A stretch of DNA of 64,000 bases from Micromussa lordhowensis (taxonomy: Eukaryota; Cnidaria; Anthozoa; Scleractinia; Lobophylliidae), in the NCBI GenBank assembly GCA_964020085.1, contig OZ026598.1:9106824-9170823 (forward strand), in the 5' to 3' direction. This document shows, piece by piece, positions 37,700 through 55,447 of the stretch. Under the pieces are notes generated by a model. That model was not told the origin of the DNA. It worked only from the letters and a program-made list of their open reading frames with translations, and ran no database searches. The translations under genes and the position numbers were made by a program. Every line of letters begins with the position of its first letter. The stretch's first letter is position 1.

Positions 37700-39385
37700 T
37701 TTTTTTGGTACGTAATAATAATAATAAATACAATTTATATAGCGCCGAAATCCAAATGTTCTAGCTAAGGCGCTTTATAGACCTTAATTAAAGTAACAAT
37801 TAAATTAACAATTATTACTAAATAAATTAAAAAACGTTACTTTTAAAAACATTAAAAGAGGCACAGTTCCTTAAATGTCATGCCAGGTCATTACACATCT
37901 TTGGTGCGCAAATGGAAAAAGCTCTGTCACCATATGATTTCGTCTTAGAAAAAGGTACTGCTAACAGTTTCTGAGAAGATGACCTGAAATCACGTTGAGG
38001 GACATAAAACTTAACCAGGTGACTCAAATAAGAAGGAGCCAAACCGTTTAGAGCTTTAAAAGTAAAAAGTAAAATTTTAAAAATAATTTGCTGTTCCACT
38101 GGTAACCAATGAAGATCTCTGAGTGCAGGTGTAATGTGATCATATCGTCTGCCACTAGACGAGCAGCACAGCACAGTTCTGAACACGTTGAAGCTTTTCA
38201 ATCTGATTCTTCGGCAAGCCATAGAGACGCGAGTTGCAGTTATCCAACCTGAATGCAACAAATGCATGGATACGGGCCTTTTGTGCTTTCCTCAGAGAGG
38301 AATCTTCTAATACGAGCAATGTTTCTTATTTGATTAAAGGAGGACTTACAGATGGATGCCACCTGTTTCTCAAAGTTAATCTTATCGTCCATGGTGACCG
38401 CAATATTACGTCCAGCAGTAGTACTGAAAACACATTCAGATCCAATTGTTTAAGTATCCAGCTGCGGTCTAGGGCGATGTTGTGAAGAAATAACAATAAG
38501 TTCAGTCTTCTCCTTATTCAGTTTTAATTTGTTGGCTGTCATCCATTTACCAATATCGCTCACACATGATTGAATAGTTTCAACCGACCGATCTCTATGT
38601 TCCGATGAAGTAGCTTCAAAAAACAGATACATCTGTGTGTCATCAGCGTACAGATGGTATTTGGCACCATGTCCACGCAAAATGTCTCCAAGAGGTGTAG
38701 GATATGAAACATACAAGATTGGGCCAAGGACAGACCCTTGGGGTACACCAAACTCTAGATTACGAAGAATATAAAGGCAGAAACCGACACAACGTAGAAT
38801 GTTTTTTAGAGAACGTGTACTATATTTCGGCTGGCCAAACCAGCCTTCTTCAGGTACAATGGAAAATTTTGCATCGGGGCGTGTTTTTATGTAGCATATT
38901 ACCGGAAATACGTAAAATAATTGACAGTGTAAATTACAGATAAACATATGAAGAAACAAAATAGTAAATAAACAAAGTAAAGTAAAAGGAAACGATTAAA
39001 ATGTTTCTTCGCGGATGTTCAGACCATCAGGAACAATTGTTCTTACGACATGAAGATGTACTTTCCCTGATGCTTACACGCTGTTTCCTATTAGTGAGAT
39101 AAGATTGAAACCAATTCAAAGTAGTGTCTTTGATACCAAAGCGATGTTCCAGTTTGCTCAACAGAATAGAATGATCCACAGTATCAAACGCCGAAGCAAA
39201 TCAAGCAATAGAAGAATAGTGGTGGAAGGGTCCTCATAAATGGCCCTCAAGATATCATTTGTAACTCTCAACAATGCACTCTCAGTGCTATGATTCTTCT
39301 TATATGCCGACTGAAAAACTTCATTGAGACCATTAACAGTAAGATAATTATTCAGTTGAAATGCAACCACCCTCTCGATAATCTT
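37700..39385 (-). mobile_element. CR1/L2-like LINE, reverse transcriptase remnants
   Basis: Degenerate non-LTR retrotransposon read on the minus strand. In order: NGLNEVFQSAYKKNHSTESA (about 39320), an RT core with FGVPQGSVLGPILY and the catalytic YADDTQMY plus KLKLNKEKTELIV (38760-38450), and the C-terminal part DHITPALRDLHWLPV and ALNGLAPSYLSHLV (38150-37880). The 3' end at 37700-37770 has a (TAA)n tail next to ATTTATATAGCGCC. Frames are broken at several points, and the RT is interrupted between about 38765 and 39060 by unrelated sequence. No endonuclease domain is visible, so the copy is 5'-truncated and dead. Confidence 0.85.
38790..39060 (-). mobile_element. Insertion in the LINE with Penelope-type hammerhead-like motif
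   Basis: Interrupts the RT. Read on the minus strand near 38854-38818 it has CCTGAAGAAGGCTGG, a short loop, then CCAGCCGAAA: CUGAAGA, a 6-bp stem II, and GAAA in hammerhead order. Such motifs occur in Penelope-like termini. Boundaries are approximate. Confidence 0.5.
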
Positions 39386-40255
39386 TGAGAGAAAGGGGAG
39401 GTTGCAGACTGGTCGAAATGCACCTCACCCCTCCCTCCATTCCGGGAAAGCATGGGACATGAGTGGGGCTTTGGTGGGAGCTTTGCCTCACTGCCTTGGC
39501 CGCAGGGGTGGAAGATTAATTCACTTTTTCCCTTTGCCTTCCCACAGAGGTAGGGGGATTAGCCCGATAGGCCGGATTAGTGCATTTTTGTTCGTTGAAC
39601 TGGTATGAAAGGGGTCTGGGACGAGAGCCTGGTAACAAGTGCTCCGCCATATTGTATGTGCCCAGTTGTTGTTCAACGATGGACGAACAAAAGGTACAAA
39701 GGATCTCCTGAATTTCTTTGTTACGAATAACAACTGTGCAATAATGATAATCACATATTTATGGCCCTTTTCTACCAGCGTTACTTTGTTTGCAGGGATT
39801 CATAGGAAGAAGGAAAATGGCTGTGCATTTTCCTAGTTGAAGTACTAAAAAATAAATGTCAATCAGACAAAGTAATGCTGTGAGTTTAGACAAGGGTACT
39901 TTTTGTCTTTTGTATCTGTGGTATTATCGTCATTTTGGTGCGGTTTAGACCCGAAAATACCTCCCCTGAATGTAGGGCATTATTGTCCTTGTTTGGTTTT
40001 GCTCACTGGTGCTGGTGTGTCTGTGGCTAATGCCCCATGTTTTCTCGTGGTGGTGGTGGTGGTGGGGGCGGTCCAGTGACAGGAGCATAAGTCCAAAGTT
40101 AGATTTGTTACATAATAAATTGTACTAAAAAATAATTATTTTAGTTTACTTCGTGACTCTTGAAGACCAAAGAAAAGATATCATAGAAAAAATAGTTTGT
40201 GCGGAGATCAAGCTCGCTCATGGTTTGGAATGATGTCATTTCTATGGCCTAAAAA
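39386..40255. other. Intergenic
   Basis: No gene recognised. Contains a short (GGT)n run near 40050. Open frames overlap each other on both strands without domain support. Confidence 0.4.
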
Positions 40256-40270
40256 TGTAATTAGAGGATC

Positions 40271-40356
40271 GACATGCAAGTTAATGATATCATTAGCATG
40301 CCTTGAGTTCTGTCTTTTGCCCGCAATCATTCTTGTACAGCTTTCGGTAGAGTTGG
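40271..40356 (+). repeat. Direct repeat, copy 1 (with 41525-41612)
   Basis: GACATGCAAGTTAATGATAT and CATTCTTGTACAGCTTTCGG have close counterparts in the same order at 41525-41612, about 1.25 kb away, with partial divergence between. Possibly remnants of two copies of one element. Confidence 0.5.
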
Positions 40357-40795
40357 TTGTTGATCAGCCTACCTATATTTTGCCCAAAGTTTGCTCGGAT
40401 TTGCATTTCTCTTCTAGCTGCTACAAATTGTGTATCCACGCTACCAAAACGATTCAATTCAATCAACGCAACTTGTCATTGCTCTCCCTACTATTCCCGA
40501 TTTGCCACTCTGTCCTGTTGTTGCATTGTGACCCATTTTAGGATCAATCACCTACACTCATATGTCTCTTACTGTGTTTTCTTTTCCATGTGATGATCAA
40601 CATTCACCAGTCACGTATCATATGCTTTGTGCTTTTCTCCAAAATGCTCTGAGTGCTATTGGCTTAGACCCTTGTCATTTCTCCCCTCATAGCTTTCATA
40701 GGGGAGGCGCTTCATTTGCTTTTAAATGTCACGTTCCTTCCGAGCCTATCCAGCATCAGGGTGATTGGCATAGCACCGCGTATCTAGTATACAGT
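40357..40795 (+). pseudogene. Tyrosine recombinase fragment (DIRS/Crypton-type), interrupted
   Basis: C-terminal catalytic half of a tyrosine recombinase. The frame from 40562 reads HSPVTYHMLCAFLQNALS, then PHSFHRGGASFAF (the H-x-x-x-R block) and GDWHSTAYLVYSE with the likely catalytic Tyr. The upstream part (40357-40560, with ATKTIQFNQRNL) is spread over two frames, so at least one frameshift is present. Directly after the Tyr block the frame runs into a TIR element at 40792, which truncates it. Related recombinases mobilise DIRS-like retroelements and Cryptons; which one this was cannot be told from the fragment. Confidence 0.65.
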
Positions 40796-41240
40796 GAAAC
40801 CTGTATTAAGCAGACACCGTTAACACTCACAAGTGTCCGCTCAGGGTGTCCACTATAAACAGGTTCAGCAATAATAGTTAATTATTAACCCTTTTGTAAC
40901 ACAGTGTAAGATCAAAGACTGCTCATAGCATAATGTCCAGACAGTCAGTGCATCAATCTGGAATAATCTAGTTAGCTTTAAAACAACGTCGCTGAACAAT
41001 GTTAAAGGTGTCTGAGCTGATCATTTAGAAGTAAAAAGCCCTTAAGGTGTCCGCTTATTGCAGGTTTTTTGTGCAACAAAATGGCTTAATATTGGTGTCT
41101 GCGTAACCTTAACAGAGGTGTCCGCTGTATGCAGGTTTATTTTACAGTAAATGCAGGAAAAAAATTTAGGGACTCAAGCTGGTGTCCACTTAATAGAAGG
41201 TGTCCGCCTAAATGGGGTCCGCTTAATACAGGTTTCATTG
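40792..41240. mobile_element. Tc1/mariner- or pogo-like TIR MITE
   Basis: Termini CAGTGAAACCTGTATTAAGC and (inverted) GCTTAATACAGGTTTCATTG. TA lies next to the left end; the right TA is lost. Several TGTCCGCTTA / GCAGGTTT words repeat internally. It sits inside the recombinase remnant, so it inserted later. Confidence 0.7.
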
Positions 41241-41524
41241 TTTCTGGAAATGTCATAACAACAGCAATGGTTCATCACAGATGTCTCGACACATTCAGGC
41301 AGTGTTCCTGTAATCGCTACTTGTATAAGCTTAATTCTCACAGACTTCCATCATAGCTCTGGTCCTCACTTTTTTATCATTTTACAATTATTTCTCTTTC
41401 AACCACAACTCCTTCTCATTTCTTTTGGTGCTTGGCTGTGGTTTTTGTGACTTTTATTAGCTCGCATGATAAACCTAAGCTTTTTTTGGCAAACTTCAGT
41501 CTCTGTGGTTGTAACATGAGGCTC

Positions 41525-41612
41525 AACATGCAAGTTAATGATGTCATTCCTTGTAGCAGAGTTCTTGTCGTTGTGTGCATGATCATTTTTGTACACCTTT
41601 CAGTAAAGTCGG
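41525..41612 (+). repeat. Direct repeat, copy 2 (with 40271-40356)
   Basis: See the entry at 40271. Confidence 0.5.
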
Positions 41613-41982
41613 TTAAAGCCTCCCACCACTCTCAGGGTGTCAGAGGGGATTTGAAACCTAAACATTCTTCAATTGGGAGTGGGGTGCGGGGAAGGGGTTT
41701 TGAATACTTTGTGCAACAAGTTTGAGATTTGATAAATAAGAACAACAATCAAAAAACCTCATGCAATGCAAAGTGCTCATTTTATTTGCTCCAACAACCT
41801 CCTTACAGCTTTAATTTGTGATTAACAATCTTAACTATAGCTGCACGTGCCATCTTTAAAATCTACCAGCAGTATTCTGACCATAAGAACTTTGGTGGTT
41901 AACCGGCAAACACGTCACCTCAAACCTCATTGGATATATGCCAGCCCTGATTTGTGTTAAAGAAATTCAATGGTACTGTCGT

Positions 41983-42260
41983 ATACCTGCCAAGTTTTGT
42001 TTTGAGTTAAGAGTGTGAGATTTGTATCCCTCGGTTATCAGAAGTGGAAGATTTATTAGCATACACCCAAAGATTTCCAATAGATTGAATATCTTTATGG
42101 CATTTTCTCAGTTTGATGAATTCTCAGTCCTACCACAATATGTGAAGCCAACAACTCTCACCAATAAATAAACTGGAATCTTGCTTTTTAAACGTTTCTC
42201 TGAAACACAAACAGTGAACACTTGCACATGAAAGACTGCACAAGAGAACTGGCAGGTATT
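41983..42260. mobile_element. Possible MITE with ATACCTGCCA termini
   Basis: ATACCTGCCAAGTT at the left and, inverted, AACTGGCAGGTATT at the right. Short TIRs only; no clear target duplication. Confidence 0.4.
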
Positions 42261-42553
42261 AAGTTTCACACCAAAGGGGTTAAAATTTGAACTAAATTTT
42301 AATCTTGGTAATATATTATAATTTTAAATTCATAAATTGGCTAAAAACAACAGCAAATCTTAAGACAAATTGTATAATTTACCTCTTTGTAACCATAAGT
42401 GGAAAATCAACATCTTTAATAAAATTACACCTAAATATCTCCCCTTGGGTGATTCTGAATAATTTAGAACTATTGGAATGTGAGCAAATTGCTGTTCAAA
42501 CTGCACAAGACCATTCAGTCTTAACAAACTTGGAGACTGCAAACTATGATCAG

Positions 42554-46909
<4,356 letters not shown>

Positions 46910-48100
46910 TGCCAGAGCGTTGATTTCGAGTTGTCAAATCCTGCAAAGAATGAGTTTCGAAATTAGAAAACAGAGTAATTTTCTAGCGCCAATTAGTCAA
47001 ATACGCTTCCCTATTCGCCTCTTCAGAACAATAAAACTTCCATATTAGGATGAACATTACAAAAAGTGCGTCGAGTTGCGGCTGATGCGGCATCGTAATT
47101 ATTTGTTTTTATTTTCCGGGAATGAAATTTGAGCATTTCCTATTAGATTCATGCAACATTAATTGCTAACTCGTACTTTAATTGGTTCTTTCATAAACGC
47201 GAGACATTAGTGTATTTATAGATCGCGTATTGTTACATCGCGTGTCAAAGTATATATAGAAGCAGAAAGCTCGCGTGACTAATGGAACGTGCGCTCAATG
47301 AGGCGAATCCATCCATCACGCGAGTACAGCCTTTCTCACCATGTAGCTAAAATCCTGAATACTTCGGCTGAATGTACGGAAAGTTGGAAATAATCTTTAC
47401 GATTTAAATTTGACACTTTGTATAGAAACTGTCCATGGAGGCATAGACATTTAATAAAAAGGAATGTTTTGATTCCCGCCAACTGACTTCGCTGCGAAAC
47501 ATTTACGACCTCAGAAAATTGTTGAAAAATAGACCGATGGTGACAACATCACTATAAAGAAATATCTCATTGTGACCTTGTATGTAACACTTTCGGAATC
47601 AAGGTAAGGCAACCCTGTAAACGAAACTCGTGGTCGAAGTTGTGTGCGCGCGCTCGCGACAGAAGAAATAGAAAAAATATAGCGACATCGTTTAAGTATA
47701 TTAGCGTCAGACCAGCCATTTGAGAACTCGTCCGTTTATAACCTTGGGTATTTTTTTATTTAAATTTTAAGTTCTTTCAAGTCAATTGTTTAGATGTCTT
47801 AATTTAAAAAAAAGTAACGCCACTCGTTAAGACTCTCTGCTCGCTTTCCTTCCCCTCTCCCAACCCTCTGCATCGCCGGCAGCCTGCATAGGCAAAGCTA
47901 TAATCCCGGACAAAAAGGTTGGGACAGCAAGCAAGTTCCCCCCTCCCCCCACTTTCAATGCTGATACTCGGGTGATTTTTTACCTTTTCGTTGGAAAAAA
48001 ACGCGATATTTTCCAACATTGATGAGGGGGGATGGGGCATACGTGATCCAACTCAAGTGTCCCAACTACTTTCTGCCGGGATTGTAGACTGCGAGTAATC
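46910..48100. other. Upstream region of calmodulin gene C
   Basis: No gene. The first 120 bases beyond the ATG hold a CCAAT word (GCGCCAATTAG on the plus strand, near 46985), a candidate promoter element for C. Further on, AT-rich DNA and a C-rich patch near 47938. Confidence 0.4.
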
Positions 48101-48267
48101 CTCTCTTTTCCTTGAAAATCCGCGGGGAGGAACGCAAAACAGGTAGGAGTGTGAGCGTGACTGTGAGCGTGACTGTAAGCGTAACGCGCGAGCGGCGACG
48201 CTCACAGTCACGCTCCCACGCGTACTTGTTTTGCGTTCTTCCCCACGGATTTTCGAGTGAAAGAGAG
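48101..48267. mobile_element. Foldback MITE, nearly complete palindrome
   Basis: About 75-bp arms: left GAAAATCCGCGGGGAGGAAC, GCAAAACAGGTA and GTGACTGTGAGCGT, mirrored on the right by TACTTGTTTTGC, TTCTTCCCCACGGATTTTC. The outer CTCTCTTT/AAAGAGAG also pairs. It should form a long hairpin. GTGAGCGTGACT units are repeated inside the arms. Confidence 0.8.
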
Positions 48268-48469
48268 ACTACTAATAGTTTAGGTCAAAGCAAACAAAAG
48301 AAGCCTTTGTGGAGGACAGACGTACACCTTGAAGGACTGACATTTCCTCTGTTCTCAATCCCCAGTGTCTGGCTACCAGATGAAAGGCTTTGCTTGTAAT
48401 AAAAAAAAATGTCAAAAATATAACACAAACAGCGGTGATAAACATATTAAAAACTTTCCTTTTATAACC

Positions 48470-49500
48470 TTGACGTTTCGTATGCTAGTCGACATACATT
48501 TTCAAAAGTATAACCGTTACAAATTTTTGAAAAGCTATTTATACTGTAACAATGGGGGTCTGTAACCTTAAAGACAGAGAACATCTGCAATAGAAATTTA
48601 AGACGCCGGTTTACAAACGGAAACGGTCTGTAAAGGGACAACGAAAAGGCTTCCTTAATAGAGTAAAAGCTTTTCACTGCTGACATTGGCATTCAATGCT
48701 GGCTGCAACTCTTGAATAAAAAAGGTCTCCTTAATTTTACAGTGGTAGTTAGTCTTGCCGGATGCCAAAATGTCAAAATGGTCCCATTTGATGTTGTGGC
48801 CAGTTGTTTTAACGTGATCAGCAATTGCAGAAGAGTGATCATGTTTCAAAAGGGCCTTGAAATGTTCCGTTTTCCGGTCGTTAAGTCTCCGCTTCGTTTT
48901 CCCAATGTAAAAATCGTTGCAGTCCCAGCAACTAGCTTTGTAAATGACTTTGGATAATTGTGATCGGTTGAGTCGGTCCTTGTATGAGAAAAAGGATTTG
49001 AAGCGACGGGTGTTTTGAAGAATAACTTTAACATTAACAAAAGAGTAGAAACGATTAACACAAGATTTAAGACGTTTAGTAATCAGGTTGCTATGGAGAC
49101 CTATATAAGGTAATACAACAATAACATCTTTTTTGGGGACCGTTGCAACGGGTTCATTTGGCTTGTTCTTGTTCTCATGTATTTTTGTCGTCAATGTATT
49201 GTTGTCATCTTTGTTTGTTCTCTGTGGGTGATTGATTGTGAATAAACTATTATTATTATTATTATTGTTCAGGACATCATTGATATTAAAAGTGATGATA
49301 CCCTGAGGGTAGCCATTTTGCAGCAAAAGTATTTTGAGATCCTCGACAGCGGATTGTGGTCAGTGATTTTTTTCTTCTCGTGCCACAATAGTTTACTTTC
49401 CACTGAGTTACAATTGACAATGCCACTCCTTTAAAGATTGCAATCAAATAGAGAGTCAAAAAATCATCTAGTTTGTTATCATTCTTTATTTGATCCTCTG
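48470..49500 (-). mobile_element. Penelope-like element, 3' part with GIY-YIG endonuclease
   Basis: Minus-strand frame 49326-48655 of 223 residues. The upstream half keeps the RT-thumb block VVLPYIGLHSNLITKRLKS and VNVKVILQNTRRFKSFFSYK. The C-terminal half is a GIY-YIG endonuclease: IYKASCWDCNDFYIGKTKRR, RKTEHFKALL, and SAIADHVKTTGHNIKWDHF, with the Cys pair typical of Penelope-like elements. The sequence continues in another frame to about 49500 (VEDLKILLLQNGYP), so a frameshift separates the RT remainder, which is missing. Downstream, near 48498-48471 on the minus strand, TATGTCGACTAGCATACGAA followed by ACGTC is the terminal motif. An Asn-rich simple repeat (AAT)n interrupts the linker. 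Inactive 5'-truncated copy. Confidence 0.85.
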
Positions 49501-49737
49501 ACAAGCAAGATAAATAAACCTTGAGTACAAAATATCTTGCCCAAACATTTTGCCCAAAGTGTGTTTTCTTAAAACATTGTCACTATACAGTTGATTCACC
49601 CTTAGTCCCTTTCTGACACTGCCTCTGTCACGCTGGTGTAGAGCCCTCGACTCTTGGTTGAATGCTACATGAAGTATAATCCACCAAAGTGCGTTTTACA
49701 GGCTGACATGTTCTAGTTCAGTTGTGGTCCAAATAAA

Positions 49738-49766
49738 TTACCTTGAGGTCATCATCTTTTCAAATT
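49738..49766 (-). pseudogene. Orphan calmodulin last exon (copy D)
   Basis: After a good acceptor (TTGTTTCTTGCAG) comes a 29-nt exon encoding EFEKMMTSR and TAA, in the phase and length of the last calmodulin exon (EFVKMMTSK elsewhere). No exon 2-4 sequence lies between here and the Met-only exon at 51016. It is most simply the remains of a sixth calmodulin gene whose centre was deleted; a MITE now occupies part of the gap. Confidence 0.65.
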
Positions 49767-50037
49767 CTGCAAGAAACAAGATCAAGCAGAATTATTATTG
49801 CTTGGTATTTGGTTTAATATCTACGGGCCTTCCCAGAGAGTGAGTTTGGTTCTTGTGTTTTTAACTGCTGGTACACCAGAAACATGGAAACCAGATATAT
49901 TACAAGATGGTTTCGGCAAAATTAAGACATGCCTACTATGTACTCATTGATCAAGTGAACGTTAGAGATTTAACTTTGTCCTACGGGAAATGTATGAGGT
50001 GGTACATCTAGAGTGAGCTTGGCAGCCGGGAAACAAT

Positions 50038-50362
50038 CATTCTCGTCCCCAGAGGCCGCACTCCTTTTGGTCAGCACCAATAATCTCAACCTCCTGAGTA
50101 CTTCATGTATCCCTTCCAGATATTATAGTGTATCCAATACACTATAATAAGGATAAATATACTATGCTACGTTCTAAATACATTATGATAAGGGATACAC
50201 CAAGTACTTACCCTCAACCTCTGGCCGGAACCGATTTTCGTTTCCTATTTTCAACCAATCAGATTTGTCAGATTCGCAGAAAGTACTTCTGGTGTTGGAC
50301 CAGCCCAAAGGTCGTAATTCTTGGTGCTGACCAAAAAATGCGCAGCCTCTGGGGTAAGAATA
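50038..50362. mobile_element. TIR MITE (same family as 17334-17554)
   Basis: Left TTCTCGTCCCCAGAGGCCGC, then CTCCTTTTGGTCAGCACCAA; right end carries the inverted match (TTGGTGCTGACCAAAAAATG and GCAGCCTCTGGGG). Both TIRs present. It sits between the two orphan calmodulin exons. Confidence 0.75.
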
Positions 50363-51015
50363 TACAATAATGGGTCGCCTGGGGCTTTCACTTTTGGGAA
50401 ACAAGGGAACATGAAGATTTATTTTAAGGGAAACAAGGGATGTTTTTTGGGATTAATCCGAGGGAACAAGGAATATCTCCACGCTTAATGGGAACTTTGA
50501 TAAAAAACAAGAAGTTATTGAAAACGCAAAAAAACAAAACAAAAAAGACAATGAAAGCACTTTCTTAAAAAAGCACCTTATCAGCAGAAACCCTCGTCCA
50601 ATAAAATTACTTCCTGACTACAGAATATAAATTAAGCTCCAACTGCTTGGAATTCCAGGTGAAAAAGAAAAAACAGAAAACTCGTTCTGACAGTGCCGTG
50701 TCTTTTAAGTAGGCCCTCTTGAAAACAGCTCTAGCCTTTTTCACCTGTCGCTTTCAGTAGTTCAACCTTCCAGAGTAACCACTGTCGCATGAATGCAAGC
50801 GAGGCTGACCTTGTTACTCAGTAGTGTCAAAGCAAGGTCACATCAAGCCTCGCTGCCATTCGAAGGCCATTCAAATTGAAATTTGATATCGATTGAATCG
50901 AGACTGATCGTCCTAAAGAAGAGCCTTTTGTACACCGGAGAAATCTGCGTACCGCGCAGTCGAAAACAAATAATCAGAACAAGTAATAAGATAAGCTATC
51001 AGGAAAAAATCTTAC

Positions 51016-51018
51016 CAT
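51016..51018 (-). other. Met-only first exon, calmodulin type (copy D or alternative for C)
   Basis: ATG followed by GTAAGATTTTT, the same form as gene C exon 1 (ATG/GTAAGATTC). Phase 0, so it could splice in frame to gene C exon 2 at 45213. An inverted CCAAT (ATTGG at 51103-51107) lies 85 bases upstream, as expected of a promoter. Confidence 0.55.
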
Positions 51019-51751
51019 TTTGTCGATGCCTGTCGATAAAATCTCGGAAGTAGAAAATGTTTTATCAGTTATTTACAACCGTGAAATAGAACGCAGCTTA
51101 TGATTGGTTGATGCAGTATTCCAATTTTAGAACGCTTCCTTTGGCGGTGCGTCGTCTGCAGGATGCACTGGCTCTTACACAATTTTTTTGGCGGTCATTT
51201 TTTTTTTAAATAAAGCTGAAGATAATCACGATCAGTGTGGTACAGGAGATTGCAGTGACTTTTATTTTTCTCCTTTCCTTTACAAGCTCTGATGAGCAAA
51301 AATTGAGGAGTTTGAAACTATCGCTTCGTATACCAAAGTGATTTAACGCCTTCAAGTACTGAAGTGGTTTGCGTCAGCTTTAATACTAGAGAGCGGCGGA
51401 AATCGAGCCTACTTTAATACTGAAGTATGGCAGAGTTTCGAAAAAAAATGTAGTAAGCCAGGTTAACTGGGAAAATAAATAATTCAATCCTAAAAAATAA
51501 ACAGGATATGGATTTTTCCCTGAAGAAATTTGGTGGCTGTTTCTCCCAGAAAATGAAATTAAATGGATTAAATATTCAACAACCCGCCGGCCGCAGGCGA
51601 CGCATTTCCTTGGGGAGCGATCCAAATTTGGAATGATCCCTAAGCCAATCACAAACCGTCCTGTATTAGGCGGTCTCGAAAATAAAATATTCTGGGAGCT
51701 AAGGAAAGTTTCAAAGCCGAAGAAAACTTTTCGACACCCGGGATTAAGAAG
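51019..51751. promoter_or_regulatory. Head-to-head promoter region, copy D/C exon and gene E
   Basis: 733 bases between two divergent Met-only exons of calmodulin type. CCAAT boxes face both sides (51103 on minus; 51645 on plus), and a CArG box lies at 51622. A shared bidirectional promoter is plausible but inferred. Confidence 0.5.
51595..51650 (+). promoter_or_regulatory. CArG plus CCAAT module upstream of calmodulin E
   Basis: GCAGGCGACGCATTTC, then a perfect CArG box CCAAATTTGG (51622-51631) and CCAAT (51645-51649), 130 to 103 bases before the ATG. The same block occurs before gene F (57409-57478). Confidence 0.65.
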
Positions 51752-55190
<3,439 letters not shown>

Positions 55191-55441
55191 ATTATTACTT
55201 TATCTGGAACATTCAAGCACTGCCAAACCCACTGTGGTGTAATATTTTGTGAATCATGCATCAAAGAGCACAACAGTTTACAACCAAGAGTATAACAGCC
55301 TCTACTTAAATGGTTTTAAGTCTGGAAGTGTAAACACTGTAGTATTAGAGGGTACTTGTGATACATTCTCCTGTCATATGTATGTTGTACTGTGCTGCAT
55401 CTCTCCATAATTTTTAAGAGCCATTTGTGTCATTGTTGGAA

Positions 55442-55447
55442 AATAAA
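55442..55447 (+). terminator. Poly(A) signal of gene E
   Basis: AATAAA 252 bases after the stop codon. Confidence 0.6.
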
